Shown here: positions 26,721 to 36,147 of the stretch, piece by piece
How positions within the stretch are numbered: the stretch's first letter is position 1
Layout of the letters: each line of letters starts with the position of its first letter
Source of the DNA: Holtiella tumoricola
Lineage (GTDB): Bacteria > Bacillota > Clostridia > Lachnospirales > Cellulosilyticaceae
DNA length: 64,000 nucleotides
Assembly: GCF_027857615.1 (NCBI RefSeq)
Contig: NZ_JAQIFT010000010.1
Location: 1 to 64,000 of the forward strand
Reading direction: 5' to 3'
Made by a program: the position numbers and the translations under genes
Notes under the pieces: model-generated
What the model was told of the DNA's origin: nothing
The model's database searches: none
The model's input: the letters and a program-made list of their open reading frames with translations, nothing else

Positions 26721-26726
26721 ATATCA

Positions 26727-26801
26727 TCGGGGTGACAGGACTCGAACCTGCGGCCTCCTGAACCCAAATCAGGCGCTCTAGCCAAACTGAGCCACACCCC
26801 G
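26727..26801 (-). tRNA. tRNA-Pro(TGG)
   Basis: The minus strand folds into a full cloverleaf: acceptor CGGGGTG/CACCCCG with discriminator A, anticodon loop TTTGGGT giving TGG, and T-loop GTTCGAGTC. No CCA is encoded. Confidence 0.97.
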
Positions 26802-26809
26802 AAAATAAG

Positions 26810-26882
26810 AGCGCGAGACGGGACTCGAACCCGCGACCCTCTCCTTGGCAAGGAGATGCTCTACCAACTGAGCCACTCGCGC
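26810..26882 (-). tRNA. tRNA-Gly(GCC)
   Basis: Minus-strand cloverleaf: acceptor GCGCGAG/CTCGCGC, anticodon loop TTGCCAA giving GCC, discriminator T. It lies 8 bp from tRNA-Pro and is transcribed first. Confidence 0.97.
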
Positions 26883-26919
26883 ATAAACTAATTAATGGCT
26901 TGTTCTTTTGACAAGAATT

Positions 26920-26948
26920 ATCTTATCATATCACTTGTATAGAGTCAA
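26920..26948 (-). promoter_or_regulatory. Promoter of the tRNA-Gly-tRNA-Pro unit
   Basis: Minus strand: TTGACT (26943-26948), 17 bp, TAAGAT (26920-26925), about 38 bp before tRNA-Gly. Confidence 0.7.
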
Positions 26949-26969
26949 GTCCTTTTATCAATTTTTTTC

Positions 26970-27176
26970 CTATTGATTAAAATAGTCGCTCATTTCCCTA
27001 AATATACTCTCAATAGTTTCATCTATATAAATCTTAGAATCTTGCAGGCTTGGTATAGATGTTTGTTGTTCTACTGCTGTCATGTTTTCTTCTGGTAAAC
27101 TCATAGATACTTCATCTAATACGGATAAATCTAAACGACCATTTTTTAAATAATAACATTTTGACATTTCATTCAT
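26970..27176 (-). CDS. Uncharacterised 68-aa protein
   Basis: A small acidic protein with no recognised domain or signal peptide. It starts at the ATG at 27176, where AGAGGTG lies 8 bp upstream; an in-frame GTG at 27185 overlaps that site. It has its own promoter-like sequence and lies downstream of the engB terminator, so it may be a separate unit. Whether it is really translated is moderately uncertain. Confidence 0.5.
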   Translation of the reverse strand: MNEMSKCYYLKNGRLDLSVLDEVSMSLPEENMTAVEQQTSIPSLQDSKIYIDETIESIFREMSDYFNQ

Positions 27177-27204
27177 CAAATACACACCTCTCTATCTGTA
27201 TTAT

Positions 27205-27233
27205 ATTCTAACATTTTTCAAATTTTCTTTCAA
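27205..27233 (-). promoter_or_regulatory. Putative promoter of the 68-aa gene
   Basis: Minus strand: TTGAAA (27228-27233), 17 bp, TAGAAT (27205-27210). A second TATAAT overlaps slightly downstream. Confidence 0.5.
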
Positions 27234-27245
27234 TAAAATACCAAA

Positions 27246-27278
27246 AAAAGGAACAAATTTAATTTTTTTGCTCCTTTT
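27246..27278 (-). terminator. Terminator of the lon-engB unit
   Basis: Stem AAAAGGAGC with GTTCCTTTT (one G-U pair), followed by TTT on the minus strand, about 50 bp past the engB stop. Confidence 0.6.
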
Positions 27279-27329
27279 CTAAATTATACCCTTTTATTTA
27301 ATTGTTATGCTTATACTTAAATGTATTTA

Positions 27330-27980
27330 TTAATCCTCAGAGATATTACCTTCACTACTTACTTCTTCTAATACCTCAGCCTGCTCGTTATTATAATCTA
27401 CAATAACACCATCAAGCATACTCCAAATCTCATCTTTCCCTAATTTACTTACTGAAGAGAAAGCCATAATTCTATCTGTAGGACGAAGCCCTAGCCCTTT
27501 CTTAACCATAGCAATATGTTTTTGCACTTGACTACGATTAAGTTTATCTGCTTTTGTCGCAATGATGTTAACTCTCTCATAATAATGTGCGATCCAATCG
27601 TACATCATCTTATCATTTTTGCCTACTTCATGTCTAATATCAATAAGTAAAATAACCTCTCTAAGGTTTTCTCTATTACAAAGGTAATCTTCAATAAGTT
27701 TACCCCATTTTTCACGCTCTGTTTTTGATACCTTAGCATAGCCATAACCTGGTAAATCTACAAAACGAATTTCGTCTTGTACATTATAAAAATTAATCGT
27801 TTGAGTTTTTCCTGGTTGTGAACTTGTTCTTGCTAAAGCCTTACGATTTACAAGGCAGTTAAGAAGGGATGATTTCCCTACATTTGACTTTCCTGCAAAG
27901 GCTACTTCTGGTTTGTTCATCTCTGGGAACTGTGACTTATTACCTGCTGTTATAATGAGTTCTGCTTTTGTTACGTTCAT
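27330..27980 (-). CDS. engB: Ribosome-biogenesis GTPase EngB/YsxC
   Basis: 216 aa. An essential TRAFAC GTPase needed for late 50S assembly. The P-loop GKSNVGKSS is at residues 30-38, followed by switch I with TQTINF, DLPGYGYAKV (G3) and TKADK (G4). The tail is slightly longer and more acidic than usual. It lies 16 bp after lon, with AGGAGGAA upstream of the ATG; lon-engB order is conserved in Bacillus and Clostridia. Confidence 0.96.
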   Translation of the reverse strand: MNVTKAELIITAGNKSQFPEMNKPEVAFAGKSNVGKSSLLNCLVNRKALARTSSQPGKTQTINFYNVQDEIRFVDLPGYGYAKVSKTEREKWGKLIEDYLCNRENLREVILLIDIRHEVGKNDKMMYDWIAHYYERVNIIATKADKLNRSQVQKHIAMVKKGLGLRPTDRIMAFSSVSKLGKDEIWSMLDGVIVDYNNEQAEVLEEVSSEGNISED

Positions 27981-27996
27981 TTGTTCCTCCTAAGTA

Positions 27997-30303
27997 TTAT
28001 GCAAAGACATGCTCAAGTACATCTTCCATTGTTTCAGCATAAATAACTTTTACGCCGTCTAACACGTCTGCATCTATTTCTCTAATATTTTTTTCATTTT
28101 CTTTTGGTACAATTACTTCAAAAATGCCAGCACGTTTAGCAGCTAGGATTTTTTCTTTAAGGCCTCCTATCGGAAGTACACGCCCACGAATTGTAACTTC
28201 ACCTGTCATTGCTATATCATTTCTAACTGGTTTATTGGTTAAAGCAGATATAATAGCAGTAGCCATTGTAATACCTGCTGAAGGGCCATCTTTTGGCACT
28301 GCCCCTTCTGGTATATGAATGTGGATATCAATATTTTGATAGAAGTTTTCTTTAAGTTCTAGTTTTTCGCGTTTAGAACGAATAAAACTCATGGCAGCTT
28401 TAGCAGATTCTTTCATCACATTACCCATGTTACCAGTAAGCTCAAAACTACCTTTACCATCCATAACATTGACTTCAATAGAAAGTGTATCACCACCAAC
28501 CGCTGTCCATGCTAAACCACGTACTACACCAACTTGAGGCTTTTTGTTCTTTTCTGCATAATTAACTTTTGGTGCTCCTAAATAGTTTTGCACCTTTTTC
28601 GAATTAATAGTCACAGACTTTTTACTTTCTGTAGTCATTTCACGTGTTGCCTTACGGCAAAGTGTTCCAATTTGACGTTCTAAGTTTCTTACACCAGCTT
28701 CTCTTGTATAATGTTCAATAACATATTTAAGAGCTTCTTCAGAAATTTTAAGTGTCTTTTTAGTCAACCCATGCTTTTTAAGTTCTTTTGGAACTAAATA
28801 ACGTTCTGCAATTTGAAGTTTCTCCAGTGATGTATAGCTACTTACTTCTATGATTTCCATACGATCAAGAAGTGGTCTTGGAATAGTAGAAAGTGAGTTT
28901 GCTGTCGCTACAAATAGAACTTTACTTAAATCAATTGGAACTTCTAGATAATGGTCTCTAAAGCTATGATTTTGAGCACCATCTAAAATCTCTAACAATG
29001 CGGCTGCTGGGTCCCCTCTAAAGTCTCCCATCATTTTATCAATTTCATCTAATAGCATAAGTGGATTATTAGAGTGTGCTTGTGTAAGCGCCGTTGCAAA
29101 ACGTCCTGGCATAGCACCAACATAAGTTCTTCTATGTCCTCTAATTTCTGCTTCATCACGTACACCACCAAGAGAAATACGTACATAGTTTCTTCCTGTT
29201 GCTTCAGCAATAGATTTAGCAATAGATGTTTTTCCTACCCCTGGAGGCCCTACTAAGCATAAAATAGGTGCTTCTATTGATCTAGAAAAGTTCTTAACTG
29301 CTAAGAAATCTAATATACGATCTTTAACTTGTGTAAGTCCATAATGATCACGCTCTAATGTATCTTCTGCCACTTTTAAGTCATCTATTTCTTCTGTAGA
29401 CTTTTCCCAAGGTAAATCTAGAACAGCTTCAATATAAGTCCTAAGCATGCTTGTTTCTGGTGAACTACTTGGTATTTTCATTAAACGATTGATTTCCCTT
29501 TCAATCTTTGCTTTAACCTCTTCAGGCATTTGATGTTCATTTAATTTTTGCTTATAACTATCAACATCCGCCTTAAGGCCATCTTTATCGCCTAGCTCTT
29601 CTTGGATTACCTTAAGCTGTTCACGCAAATAATATTCTTTTTGAGTTTGATCAATATTGTCTTTTACTTTATTATAAATTTGTTTTTGAATTTTAAGTAA
29701 CTCTACTTCTTCTTGAAGTAATTCAACTACCTTGTATATACGTTTTGTAATATCTAAGCATTCTAAAACAGCTTGTTTTTTCGCTACTTCTAACGGCATA
29801 TTGGCAATAATCAAATCTATTACTTCCACTGGAGAGTTACCCCCTAATATGCTATACACCATATCCATTGAAAGTTTTGTATTTAGAGAAGCATAGCTTT
29901 CAAATAACTCTCCTACAGTTCGCATTAATGCTTCTGTCTCAAGTGTTACTTCCAGTTCCTCTTCTTCAATTTCCTCTATGTAACCTTCCATATATTCTTT
30001 AGAAGTTACTTCTAACAACTTAGCTCTTTTAATACCTTCTACTAGAACTTTAAGCACTGGTGGTTTAAGTTTTACAATCTGTTTAACCTTTACAATTGTC
30101 CCTATTTCATAAAGATCTTCATGTTCTGGCTCTTCTAGTTTGGTATCCTTTTGTGTTACAAGTAAAAGCTCCTCATCGTGTAGCATCGCTGCTTCAATCG
30201 CCTTTACAGATTTGTCTCTCCCCACATCAAAATGAATAATCATATTAGGAAATACTGTTAAGCCTCTAAGCGGAATTAAAGGCATTTGTTTTCTTTCTGT
30301 CAT
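27997..30303 (-). CDS. lon: ATP-dependent protease La (Lon)
   Basis: 768 aa, the standard length. N-terminal LON substrate-binding domain (PLIPLRGLTVFPNM), helical linker, AAA+ module with GPPGVGKTS (Walker A) and LLDEIDKM (Walker B), and the C-terminal protease with the Ser in PKDGPSAGIT and Lys in GGLKEKILAAKRAG (Ser-Lys dyad). A cytosolic hexamer that degrades misfolded and regulatory proteins. AAAGGAAT upstream of the ATG. Separated from lonB by 124 bp containing an imperfect hairpin, so it may have its own promoter. Confidence 0.97.
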   Translation of the reverse strand: MTERKQMPLIPLRGLTVFPNMIIHFDVGRDKSVKAIEAAMLHDEELLLVTQKDTKLEEPEHEDLYEIGTIVKVKQIVKLKPPVLKVLVEGIKRAKLLEVTSKEYMEGYIEEIEEEELEVTLETEALMRTVGELFESYASLNTKLSMDMVYSILGGNSPVEVIDLIIANMPLEVAKKQAVLECLDITKRIYKVVELLQEEVELLKIQKQIYNKVKDNIDQTQKEYYLREQLKVIQEELGDKDGLKADVDSYKQKLNEHQMPEEVKAKIEREINRLMKIPSSSPETSMLRTYIEAVLDLPWEKSTEEIDDLKVAEDTLERDHYGLTQVKDRILDFLAVKNFSRSIEAPILCLVGPPGVGKTSIAKSIAEATGRNYVRISLGGVRDEAEIRGHRRTYVGAMPGRFATALTQAHSNNPLMLLDEIDKMMGDFRGDPAAALLEILDGAQNHSFRDHYLEVPIDLSKVLFVATANSLSTIPRPLLDRMEIIEVSSYTSLEKLQIAERYLVPKELKKHGLTKKTLKISEEALKYVIEHYTREAGVRNLERQIGTLCRKATREMTTESKKSVTINSKKVQNYLGAPKVNYAEKNKKPQVGVVRGLAWTAVGGDTLSIEVNVMDGKGSFELTGNMGNVMKESAKAAMSFIRSKREKLELKENFYQNIDIHIHIPEGAVPKDGPSAGITMATAIISALTNKPVRNDIAMTGEVTIRGRVLPIGGLKEKILAAKRAGIFEVIVPKENEKNIREIDADVLDGVKVIYAETMEDVLEHVFA

Positions 30304-30363
30304 CTCTTATTCCTTTCTTTATTCTCTCTATTTATCAGATGGTTATCATCTGTTTATATATGT

Positions 30364-30402
30364 ACACACAAAAGAATACTTAAAATAAAGTACTCCTTGT
30401 GC
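30364..30402 (-). terminator. Imperfect hairpin between lonB and lon
   Basis: A bulged stem pairs roughly 30365-30380 with 30387-30402 in the lonB-lon gap. No strong U-run; possible weak terminator or processing site. Confidence 0.3.
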
Positions 30403-30427
30403 GTTATTTGTATTAATACATAAGCAA

Positions 30428-32068
30428 CTATGCGTGAAGGATATTTTCTGCCTTTTTGGTAATTGGCATATCCCAAAGATACTCAATAACTTCAGTTACT
30501 GTCTCAACTGGAATAATCTCTATATCTTCCTTTAAGAAAGTCTCTTGCATGTTTTCTTTAGGAATAATAACTGCTCTTGCTCCAGCTTTCTTAGCAGCTC
30601 TAATCTTTTCACTCACACCGCCTACTGGATAAACATTACCATTAATGGTTACCTCACCAGTCATAGCAATATTCCCAGGTACTGGCTCTTCAAAAAGAGC
30701 TGAGTAAAGGCTACAAAACATAGTAATCCCTGCTGATGGTCCATCTACAGGGATACCTGATGGATAATTAACATGGATATAGTAGTCTTCATAATCTACA
30801 TTATATTTCACTTTGAGCAAAGTTAATACATTTTCTAAAGAACTATATGCCATACTCTTACGTTTTGCCTTACTTGTACTCATCTTTAACTCTTCTTCTT
30901 CAATTACTCCTGTAATATTAACTTTTCCTTTTCCAGTACCCACTTTCTGTGCAATAGATTCTACTTCTAATACCATACCACCAGAGTGTCCCATCACACC
31001 TAGGCCATTTACCTTACCTATATAATAGCCTGTATTTAACTTTTTGTGAAGTGCTGGGGTATAACCACCTGATTTTACAATCCATTCTACATCTGTTTTA
31101 GCGATTGTAGATGCATGTTCATAAAGCATTTTATTATAAGCCGTTTGTAAGATACTTACAGCATCACGACCATTAGCTGCATATTGTGTAATCATCTCTT
31201 TTGCTGTATCTTCAATTGGCATATGCTCTTTTGCAATGATTCGGTCTATAATTTTCATAATTTCTTCTTCATCTAAATCCTTAAAGAAAATCTCTACACA
31301 TCTTGACCTAAGCGCAGAAGGAATCTCTTCTCTTGACCTGGTTGTTGCACCTATTAGTCTAAAATCTGCTGGAAGACCATTTTTAAATACATCATGTACA
31401 TAAGTTGGTGTATTTTCATCATATGGACTGTAGTAAGCACTCTCTAAGTAAACTTTACGATCCTCCAATACTTTAAGAAGTTTATTCATTTGAATAGGAT
31501 GTAGTTCACCTATTTCATCTATAAAGAGTACGCCACCATGAGCCTTGGTAACTGCTCCTGGTTTAGGTTGCGGTACACCAGCTTGTCCATAAGCACCTGC
31601 CCCTTGATAAATAGGATCATGCACAGAACCCATAAGTGGATCTGCCACGCTACGTTCATCAAATCTAAGTGTAGTTGCATCAATCTCTACAAACTTACTC
31701 TTAGAATTAAATGGAGACATCTCACACTGCTTAGCCATCTCAAGGGCAATACGTGCTGCGGCAGTCTTACCTACCCCTGGGCTTCCATAAATTAATATAT
31801 GCTGTGGATTAGGGCTGCATAGTGCTGTCTTTAGTGCTTTAATACCATCTTCTTGCCCGATAATATCTGCCTCATCATGAGGGCGCATCTTCTCTGTTAA
31901 TGGCTCAGTAAGACGTATACAACGCATTCTTTGCATCTTCTCATATTTCTCATCTGAATCTCTGCAAATATTTGTTTTAGTTTGCTTTGTATTTTTAAGT
32001 TGTAGTAGAAAGTACAACCCAATGACACAGGAAAAAAAGAACTGTACCCCTATCAAAATTCCATTCAT
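30428..32068 (-). CDS. lonB: Membrane-anchored Lon-type protease LonB
   Basis: 546 aa. One N-terminal hydrophobic segment (about 4-23), then an AAA+ domain (GSPGVGKTAAARIAL; LFIDEIGELHPIQ) with an insertion. The Lon protease domain follows with Ser in PVDGPSAGIT and Lys in GGVSEKIRAAKKAG. It lacks the LON N-domain. In Bacillus LonB is a forespore protease; clostridial genomes commonly carry it beside clpX and lon. AAGGAGG upstream of the ATG. Confidence 0.93.
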   Translation of the reverse strand: MNGILIGVQFFFSCVIGLYFLLQLKNTKQTKTNICRDSDEKYEKMQRMRCIRLTEPLTEKMRPHDEADIIGQEDGIKALKTALCSPNPQHILIYGSPGVGKTAAARIALEMAKQCEMSPFNSKSKFVEIDATTLRFDERSVADPLMGSVHDPIYQGAGAYGQAGVPQPKPGAVTKAHGGVLFIDEIGELHPIQMNKLLKVLEDRKVYLESAYYSPYDENTPTYVHDVFKNGLPADFRLIGATTRSREEIPSALRSRCVEIFFKDLDEEEIMKIIDRIIAKEHMPIEDTAKEMITQYAANGRDAVSILQTAYNKMLYEHASTIAKTDVEWIVKSGGYTPALHKKLNTGYYIGKVNGLGVMGHSGGMVLEVESIAQKVGTGKGKVNITGVIEEEELKMSTSKAKRKSMAYSSLENVLTLLKVKYNVDYEDYYIHVNYPSGIPVDGPSAGITMFCSLYSALFEEPVPGNIAMTGEVTINGNVYPVGGVSEKIRAAKKAGARAVIIPKENMQETFLKEDIEIIPVETVTEVIEYLWDMPITKKAENILHA

Positions 32069-32120
32069 GTTCTAAAATCCTCCTTGAAAATCTGTTTTCT
32101 AGATTATTGCCGGAGGCTAA

Positions 32121-32158
32121 AAAAAATATGCAAGGCAACGTTGCCTTGCATATTTTTT
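32121..32158 (-). terminator. Perfect palindromic terminator after clpX
   Basis: A 38-bp perfect palindrome (arms 32121-32139 and 32140-32158), beginning 1 bp past the clpX stop and ending in TTTTTT. It separates tig-clpP-clpX from lonB. Confidence 0.9.
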
Positions 32159-32159
32159 A

Positions 32160-33452
32160 TTATGCTGATTCTCCATCAGATTTTAATGCTTTTTTCTTAG
32201 GTGCTTTAGAAGCATCTTTATAGACAATCTCTGGCTCAGCTTTATCTTTAATTGTATCTGCGTTGATGATAACCTTCTCAACATTTTCTGCTACAGAAGG
32301 TACTTCATACATTACTTCACGCATAACATCCTCTAAGATCGCACGTAATCCACGTGCACCTGTTTGACGTTCAATAGCAAGATTTGCTACTGCTTCTAAT
32401 GCTTCTTGAGTGAAATCTAATTCAACGTGATCATAATTAAATAACTTCTGGTATTGTTTGATAAGAGCATTTTTAGGTTTACTTAGAATAAGTTGAAGTG
32501 CTTCCTTATCTAAACTATCAAGTGACACGATAGATGGAATACGTCCTACAAACTCAGGAATAAGTCCAAACTTAAGAAGATCTTGTGGTTCAAGAGACTT
32601 AAGTAATTGGCCTACACTCTTTTCTTTTTTACTTACAATGCTTGCACCGAATCCCATTGTTTTATGTCCAACACGATTTTCAATGATCTTATCAAGACCA
32701 TCGAAAGCACCACCACAAATAAACAAGATATTTGTAGTATCGATTTGGATAAATTCTTGATGTGGGTGCTTTCTTCCACCTTGTGGTGGTACAGAAGCAA
32801 CTGTCCCTTCTAAAATTTTAAGAAGAGCTTGTTGTACACCTTCACCACTTACATCACGTGTAATAGATGGGTTCTCTGATTTTCTAGCAATCTTATCAAT
32901 TTCATCGATATAGATAATACCCATTTGAGCTTTTTCTACATCATAATTGGCTGCTTGGATAATTTTAAGTAAGATATTCTCAACATCTTCACCTACATAA
33001 CCTGCTTCTGTAAGTGCTGTTGCATCAGCAATAGCGAATGGTACATTAAGCATTTTTGCAAGTGTTTGTGCAAGGAATGTTTTACCTGAACCAGTTGGTC
33101 CTAAAAGTAAAATATTACTTTTTTGGATTTCAACTTCATCGTCTTTATGTGAAGGTGTATTAATACGTTTGTAGTGATTATAAACTGCAACTGCTAAAGC
33201 TTTTTTAGCATCATCTTGCCCAATAACATATTGATCAAGATGTGCTTTTATTTCTTTAGGTGTAGGCATATCAAAGATACCACCTGCTTCTTCATCACCT
33301 TCAAACTCTTCTTCTATAATTTCGGAGCAAAGTTCAATACATTCATCACAAATATAAACTTGTGGGCCTGCAATCAATCTTCTAACTTGATCTTGACTTT
33401 TTCCACAAAATGAACATCTTAGTTGTTTTGTATCATCAAATTTAGTTGGCAT
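32160..33452 (-). CDS. clpX: ATP-dependent Clp protease, ATP-binding subunit ClpX
   Basis: 430 aa. The N-terminal zinc-binding domain has Cys13, Cys16, Cys35 and Cys38 (CSFCG...CDEC). The AAA+ core has GPTGSGKTFLAQTLA and IIYIDEIDKIA, a pore loop region around AGYVGEDVEN, and sensor 2 GARGLRAILED. It unfolds substrates and feeds them to ClpP. AGAGGTGG upstream of the ATG. It lies 18 bp after clpP in the tig-clpP-clpX operon. Confidence 0.98.
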   Translation of the reverse strand: MPTKFDDTKQLRCSFCGKSQDQVRRLIAGPQVYICDECIELCSEIIEEEFEGDEEAGGIFDMPTPKEIKAHLDQYVIGQDDAKKALAVAVYNHYKRINTPSHKDDEVEIQKSNILLLGPTGSGKTFLAQTLAKMLNVPFAIADATALTEAGYVGEDVENILLKIIQAANYDVEKAQMGIIYIDEIDKIARKSENPSITRDVSGEGVQQALLKILEGTVASVPPQGGRKHPHQEFIQIDTTNILFICGGAFDGLDKIIENRVGHKTMGFGASIVSKKEKSVGQLLKSLEPQDLLKFGLIPEFVGRIPSIVSLDSLDKEALQLILSKPKNALIKQYQKLFNYDHVELDFTQEALEAVANLAIERQTGARGLRAILEDVMREVMYEVPSVAENVEKVIINADTIKDKAEPEIVYKDASKAPKKKALKSDGESA

Positions 33453-33470
33453 GCTCCACCTCTTTTCTAA

Positions 33471-34055
33471 TTATTTTTTTGCACTGATTACTTCATCAAT
33501 GATACCATAAGCTTTTGCTTCATGAGCATCCATGAAATAATCTCTTTCTACATCATTTTTAATCTTTTCAAGAGGCTGACCAGTATTTTCTGAAAGCATT
33601 TGATTCATTTTAGCTTTAGTTTTGATAATATGCTGTGCATGAATTTCAATATCTGTAGCTTGGCCTTTAGCGCCACCAAGTGGTTGATGAATCATAATTT
33701 CTGCATTTGGAAGAGCAAATCTTTTTCCTTTAGCTCCCCCTGCAAGTAAGAACGCTCCCATACTTGCTGCCATCCCCATACAAATAGTGGATACATCACA
33801 TTTGATATATTGCATTGTATCGTAGATTGCCATACCATCTGAAATAGAGCCACCTGGACTATTGATATAAAGCATAATGTCTTTATCTGGGTCATCTGCT
33901 TCTAAGAATAAAAGCTGTGCAACAATCAAGTTAGCAGTAACTTGATTAACCTCGTCTCCTAAAATGATGATTCTATCTTTTAATAAACGTGAATAAATGT
34001 CGTATGAACGTTCTCCTCTATTGGTTTGTTCTACAACTACTGGAACTAAGCTCAT
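33471..34055 (-). CDS. clpP: ATP-dependent Clp protease proteolytic subunit
   Basis: 194 aa. Catalytic triad Ser98 (GMAASMGAF), His123 (MIHQPLGG) and Asp172. It forms two stacked heptameric rings and works with ClpX, and with ClpA/C-type partners encoded elsewhere. GGGAGGG upstream of the ATG. It lies between tig and clpX, the order usual in Clostridia. Confidence 0.98.
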   Translation of the reverse strand: MSLVPVVVEQTNRGERSYDIYSRLLKDRIIILGDEVNQVTANLIVAQLLFLEADDPDKDIMLYINSPGGSISDGMAIYDTMQYIKCDVSTICMGMAASMGAFLLAGGAKGKRFALPNAEIMIHQPLGGAKGQATDIEIHAQHIIKTKAKMNQMLSENTGQPLEKIKNDVERDYFMDAHEAKAYGIIDEVISAKK

Positions 34056-34100
34056 TTTTCACCCTCCCAACGCTTTCTATTTTGCTTTTTTGTATAAATA

Positions 34101-35399
34101 TTATTTTGCTTCTACTTTTGCTGTTGATGTAATAAGGTCAGCAGCTTTTTGTACTCTAAGGTCTGAACTTAACATTTCTCTTTCGTAAGCACCGAATGAT
34201 TTTTTAAGTTCTTCTACTTCCATTTTGTAACGTGTAGCAAGTTTTTCAACTTCTGCCATTACTTCTTCTTCTGTTACAGTGATTTCTTCAGCTTTAACGA
34301 TTGCTTCAAGAACTTCTCTTGAACGTAATTGGAACTCAGCATCTTTTCTGAAGTTTTCACGGAATTTATCCATGTCCATACCTGTAAATTGTAAGTATTG
34401 AGCTAACTCAAGACCTTGTTGACGCATACGCATTTCGAACTCTTTAATGCTTCTATCAACTTGATCTTCAATCATGTTGTTTGGTACTGTAAGTTTTGCA
34501 TTGTCTACAGCTTGTTGAATAGCTTGGTTTTCAACTTCTGCTTTGTAGCTAGCTTCTTTTTGTGTTGTAAGTTTTGCCTTAATATCAGCTTTATAATCAG
34601 CTAATGTTTCAAATTCTGAAACGTCTGCTGCGAAATCATCATTGATTGCTGGAAGTTCTTTAACTTTAATTTCTTTAACTGTTACTTTGAACATAGCTGG
34701 TTTACCTGCTAAATTTTCAGCATGATATTCTGCTGGGAATGTAACATTAACTTCTACTTCTTTACCAATTTCAGCACCGATTAATTGATCTTCGAAGTTA
34801 TCGATGAATGATTTTGAACCGATTACAAGTGCATAATCTTCACCTTTACCACCTTCGAATGCTTCACCATCTACGAAACCTTCAAAGTCAATGATTACTT
34901 TATCTTGTGGTTGTACAGCACGGTCTGTAACTGTAATTTCACGTGAATTTTTTTCTGCTTCAGCATTGATAGCCATATCTACATCTTCATCGCTAACTTC
35001 AGCTTTTGCTACTTCTACTGTAAGGTTTTTGTACTCACCAAGTTCAACTTCTGGTCTAACTGTGATGTGTGCAATATATTTCATTCCATCTTTTGACATT
35101 TCAGCTACTTCAACATCTCCTTGGCGAAGACGTGCTGCCATATCAATTTTGTTTTCTTCTACAGCTGTTGCTAATGTTTCATCAATGATGATATCAGCAG
35201 CTTTATTGAAGAATACTTCTGGACCATACATTTTTTCGATCATCGCTTTAGGTACTTTACCTTTACGGAACCCTGGCATATTGAAATCTTTTTTCATTTC
35301 ATTATAAGCTTTGTTAACTGCACCTGTTACTACTTCTTGGCCAACTTCTACTGTAAGTGATACAATGCTATTTTCTAGTACTTTTACTTCTGTATTCAT
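34101..35399 (-). CDS. tig: Trigger factor (ribosome-bound prolyl isomerase chaperone)
   Basis: 432 aa from the ATG at 35399, with AAGGAGG 10 bp upstream; a longer in-frame reading to 35456 runs into the leader. N-terminal ribosome-binding domain with FNMPGFRKGKVPKAM (the FRxGxxP signature, about 37-51). FKBP-type domain PQDKVIIDFEGFVDGEAFEGG (about 150-245), then the helical chaperone C-domain. It binds nascent chains at the exit tunnel. First gene of the clpPX operon. Confidence 0.97.
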   Translation of the reverse strand: MNTEVKVLENSIVSLTVEVGQEVVTGAVNKAYNEMKKDFNMPGFRKGKVPKAMIEKMYGPEVFFNKAADIIIDETLATAVEENKIDMAARLRQGDVEVAEMSKDGMKYIAHITVRPEVELGEYKNLTVEVAKAEVSDEDVDMAINAEAEKNSREITVTDRAVQPQDKVIIDFEGFVDGEAFEGGKGEDYALVIGSKSFIDNFEDQLIGAEIGKEVEVNVTFPAEYHAENLAGKPAMFKVTVKEIKVKELPAINDDFAADVSEFETLADYKADIKAKLTTQKEASYKAEVENQAIQQAVDNAKLTVPNNMIEDQVDRSIKEFEMRMRQQGLELAQYLQFTGMDMDKFRENFRKDAEFQLRSREVLEAIVKAEEITVTEEEVMAEVEKLATRYKMEVEELKKSFGAYEREMLSSDLRVQKAADLITSTAKVEAK

Positions 35400-35431
35400 T
35401 AAAAATGATCCTCCTTGGATTTTAATATTCA

Positions 35432-35447
35432 TTACGTTTAAGCGTAA
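35432..35447. promoter_or_regulatory. Inverted repeat in the tig leader
   Basis: TTACG-TTTAAG-CGTAA, a near-perfect 16-bp dyad between the tig -10 and its ribosome site. It does not match CIRCE or CtsR boxes. Candidate operator; low certainty. Confidence 0.3.
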
Positions 35448-35475
35448 ATATTGCATTATAAATTAACATTCCGTA

Positions 35476-35481
35476 ATTATA
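35476..35481 (-). promoter_or_regulatory. -10 element of the tig promoter
   Basis: A consensus TATAAT on the minus strand, 77 bp before the tig ATG; the -35 region is T-rich and non-consensus. Confidence 0.5.
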
Positions 35482-35632
35482 GCATAAAAAATCAAAAAAA
35501 TCTACTCGTATTCCTTATTTGTAAAATTTTATTCAGTAAAGTTCCAAGTATTACATATAGTATGTGCGTATGAATTCATTTATAATCAAGTTATGTGATG
35601 TTTTGTACGTACTCATAGAAAGGATAACCTTT

Positions 35633-36055
35633 ATGGATGTTAGCTTTAAACACATTTATATGCAAAATATCTCTCCTAAACTTATGGGCATCGATTTGTT
35701 CTTAAAGACCAACGATGCGCCGTATGACCCAATAGAGGTTGCCCTTATCTTAGGTATGCCAACACAGGAAATAACGGACATAATGAAGGAGCATAGTATT
35801 GCTACTATAACACTTGTTGATTTCTTTACAATTGTGTCTCATGCTTCGAGTTATATATGTAGACTGATACAGCGACAATGGAAATACGCCTTATCGCCAA
35901 CTTATACACCTGAGATGATTGCTTATATCTATGAACTTAGCTTACAAAAAGTTCAAGATGCTTTTCAAACTCTTGGTAAATGCTACATAGCTCCAGATGA
36001 AATCATGGATGTGTTCACCCACATTCCAACTACAATTCTTGTTTTCGGTAATTAG
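35633..36055 (+). CDS. Uncharacterised 140-aa protein
   Basis: It starts at the ATG at 35633 with GAAAGGAT 8 bp upstream; in-frame upstream ATGs lack a ribosome site. I recognise no family. It has an internal helix-turn-helix-like stretch (DPIEVALILGMPTQEITDIMKEH) and no signal peptide or membrane segment. It is divergent from tig and followed by a hairpin, so it looks like a single-gene unit. Confidence 0.65.
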   Translation: MDVSFKHIYMQNISPKLMGIDLFLKTNDAPYDPIEVALILGMPTQEITDIMKEHSIATITLVDFFTIVSHASSYICRLIQRQWKYALSPTYTPEMIAYIYELSLQKVQDAFQTLGKCYIAPDEIMDVFTHIPTTILVFGN

Positions 36056-36078
36056 ACTAAGTGATGGTATGAAGTCGT

Positions 36079-36111
36079 AAGGGCTGTTACAGCGATGCTG
36101 TAACAGCCCTT
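36079..36111 (+). terminator. Terminator of the 140-aa protein gene
   Basis: A perfect 15-bp stem (36079-36093 with 36097-36111) and 3-nt loop, with a modest T-rich tail. Confidence 0.7.
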
Positions 36112-36147
36112 GTATTATAAATATATCCCAAAAACGGTATCTTTATG

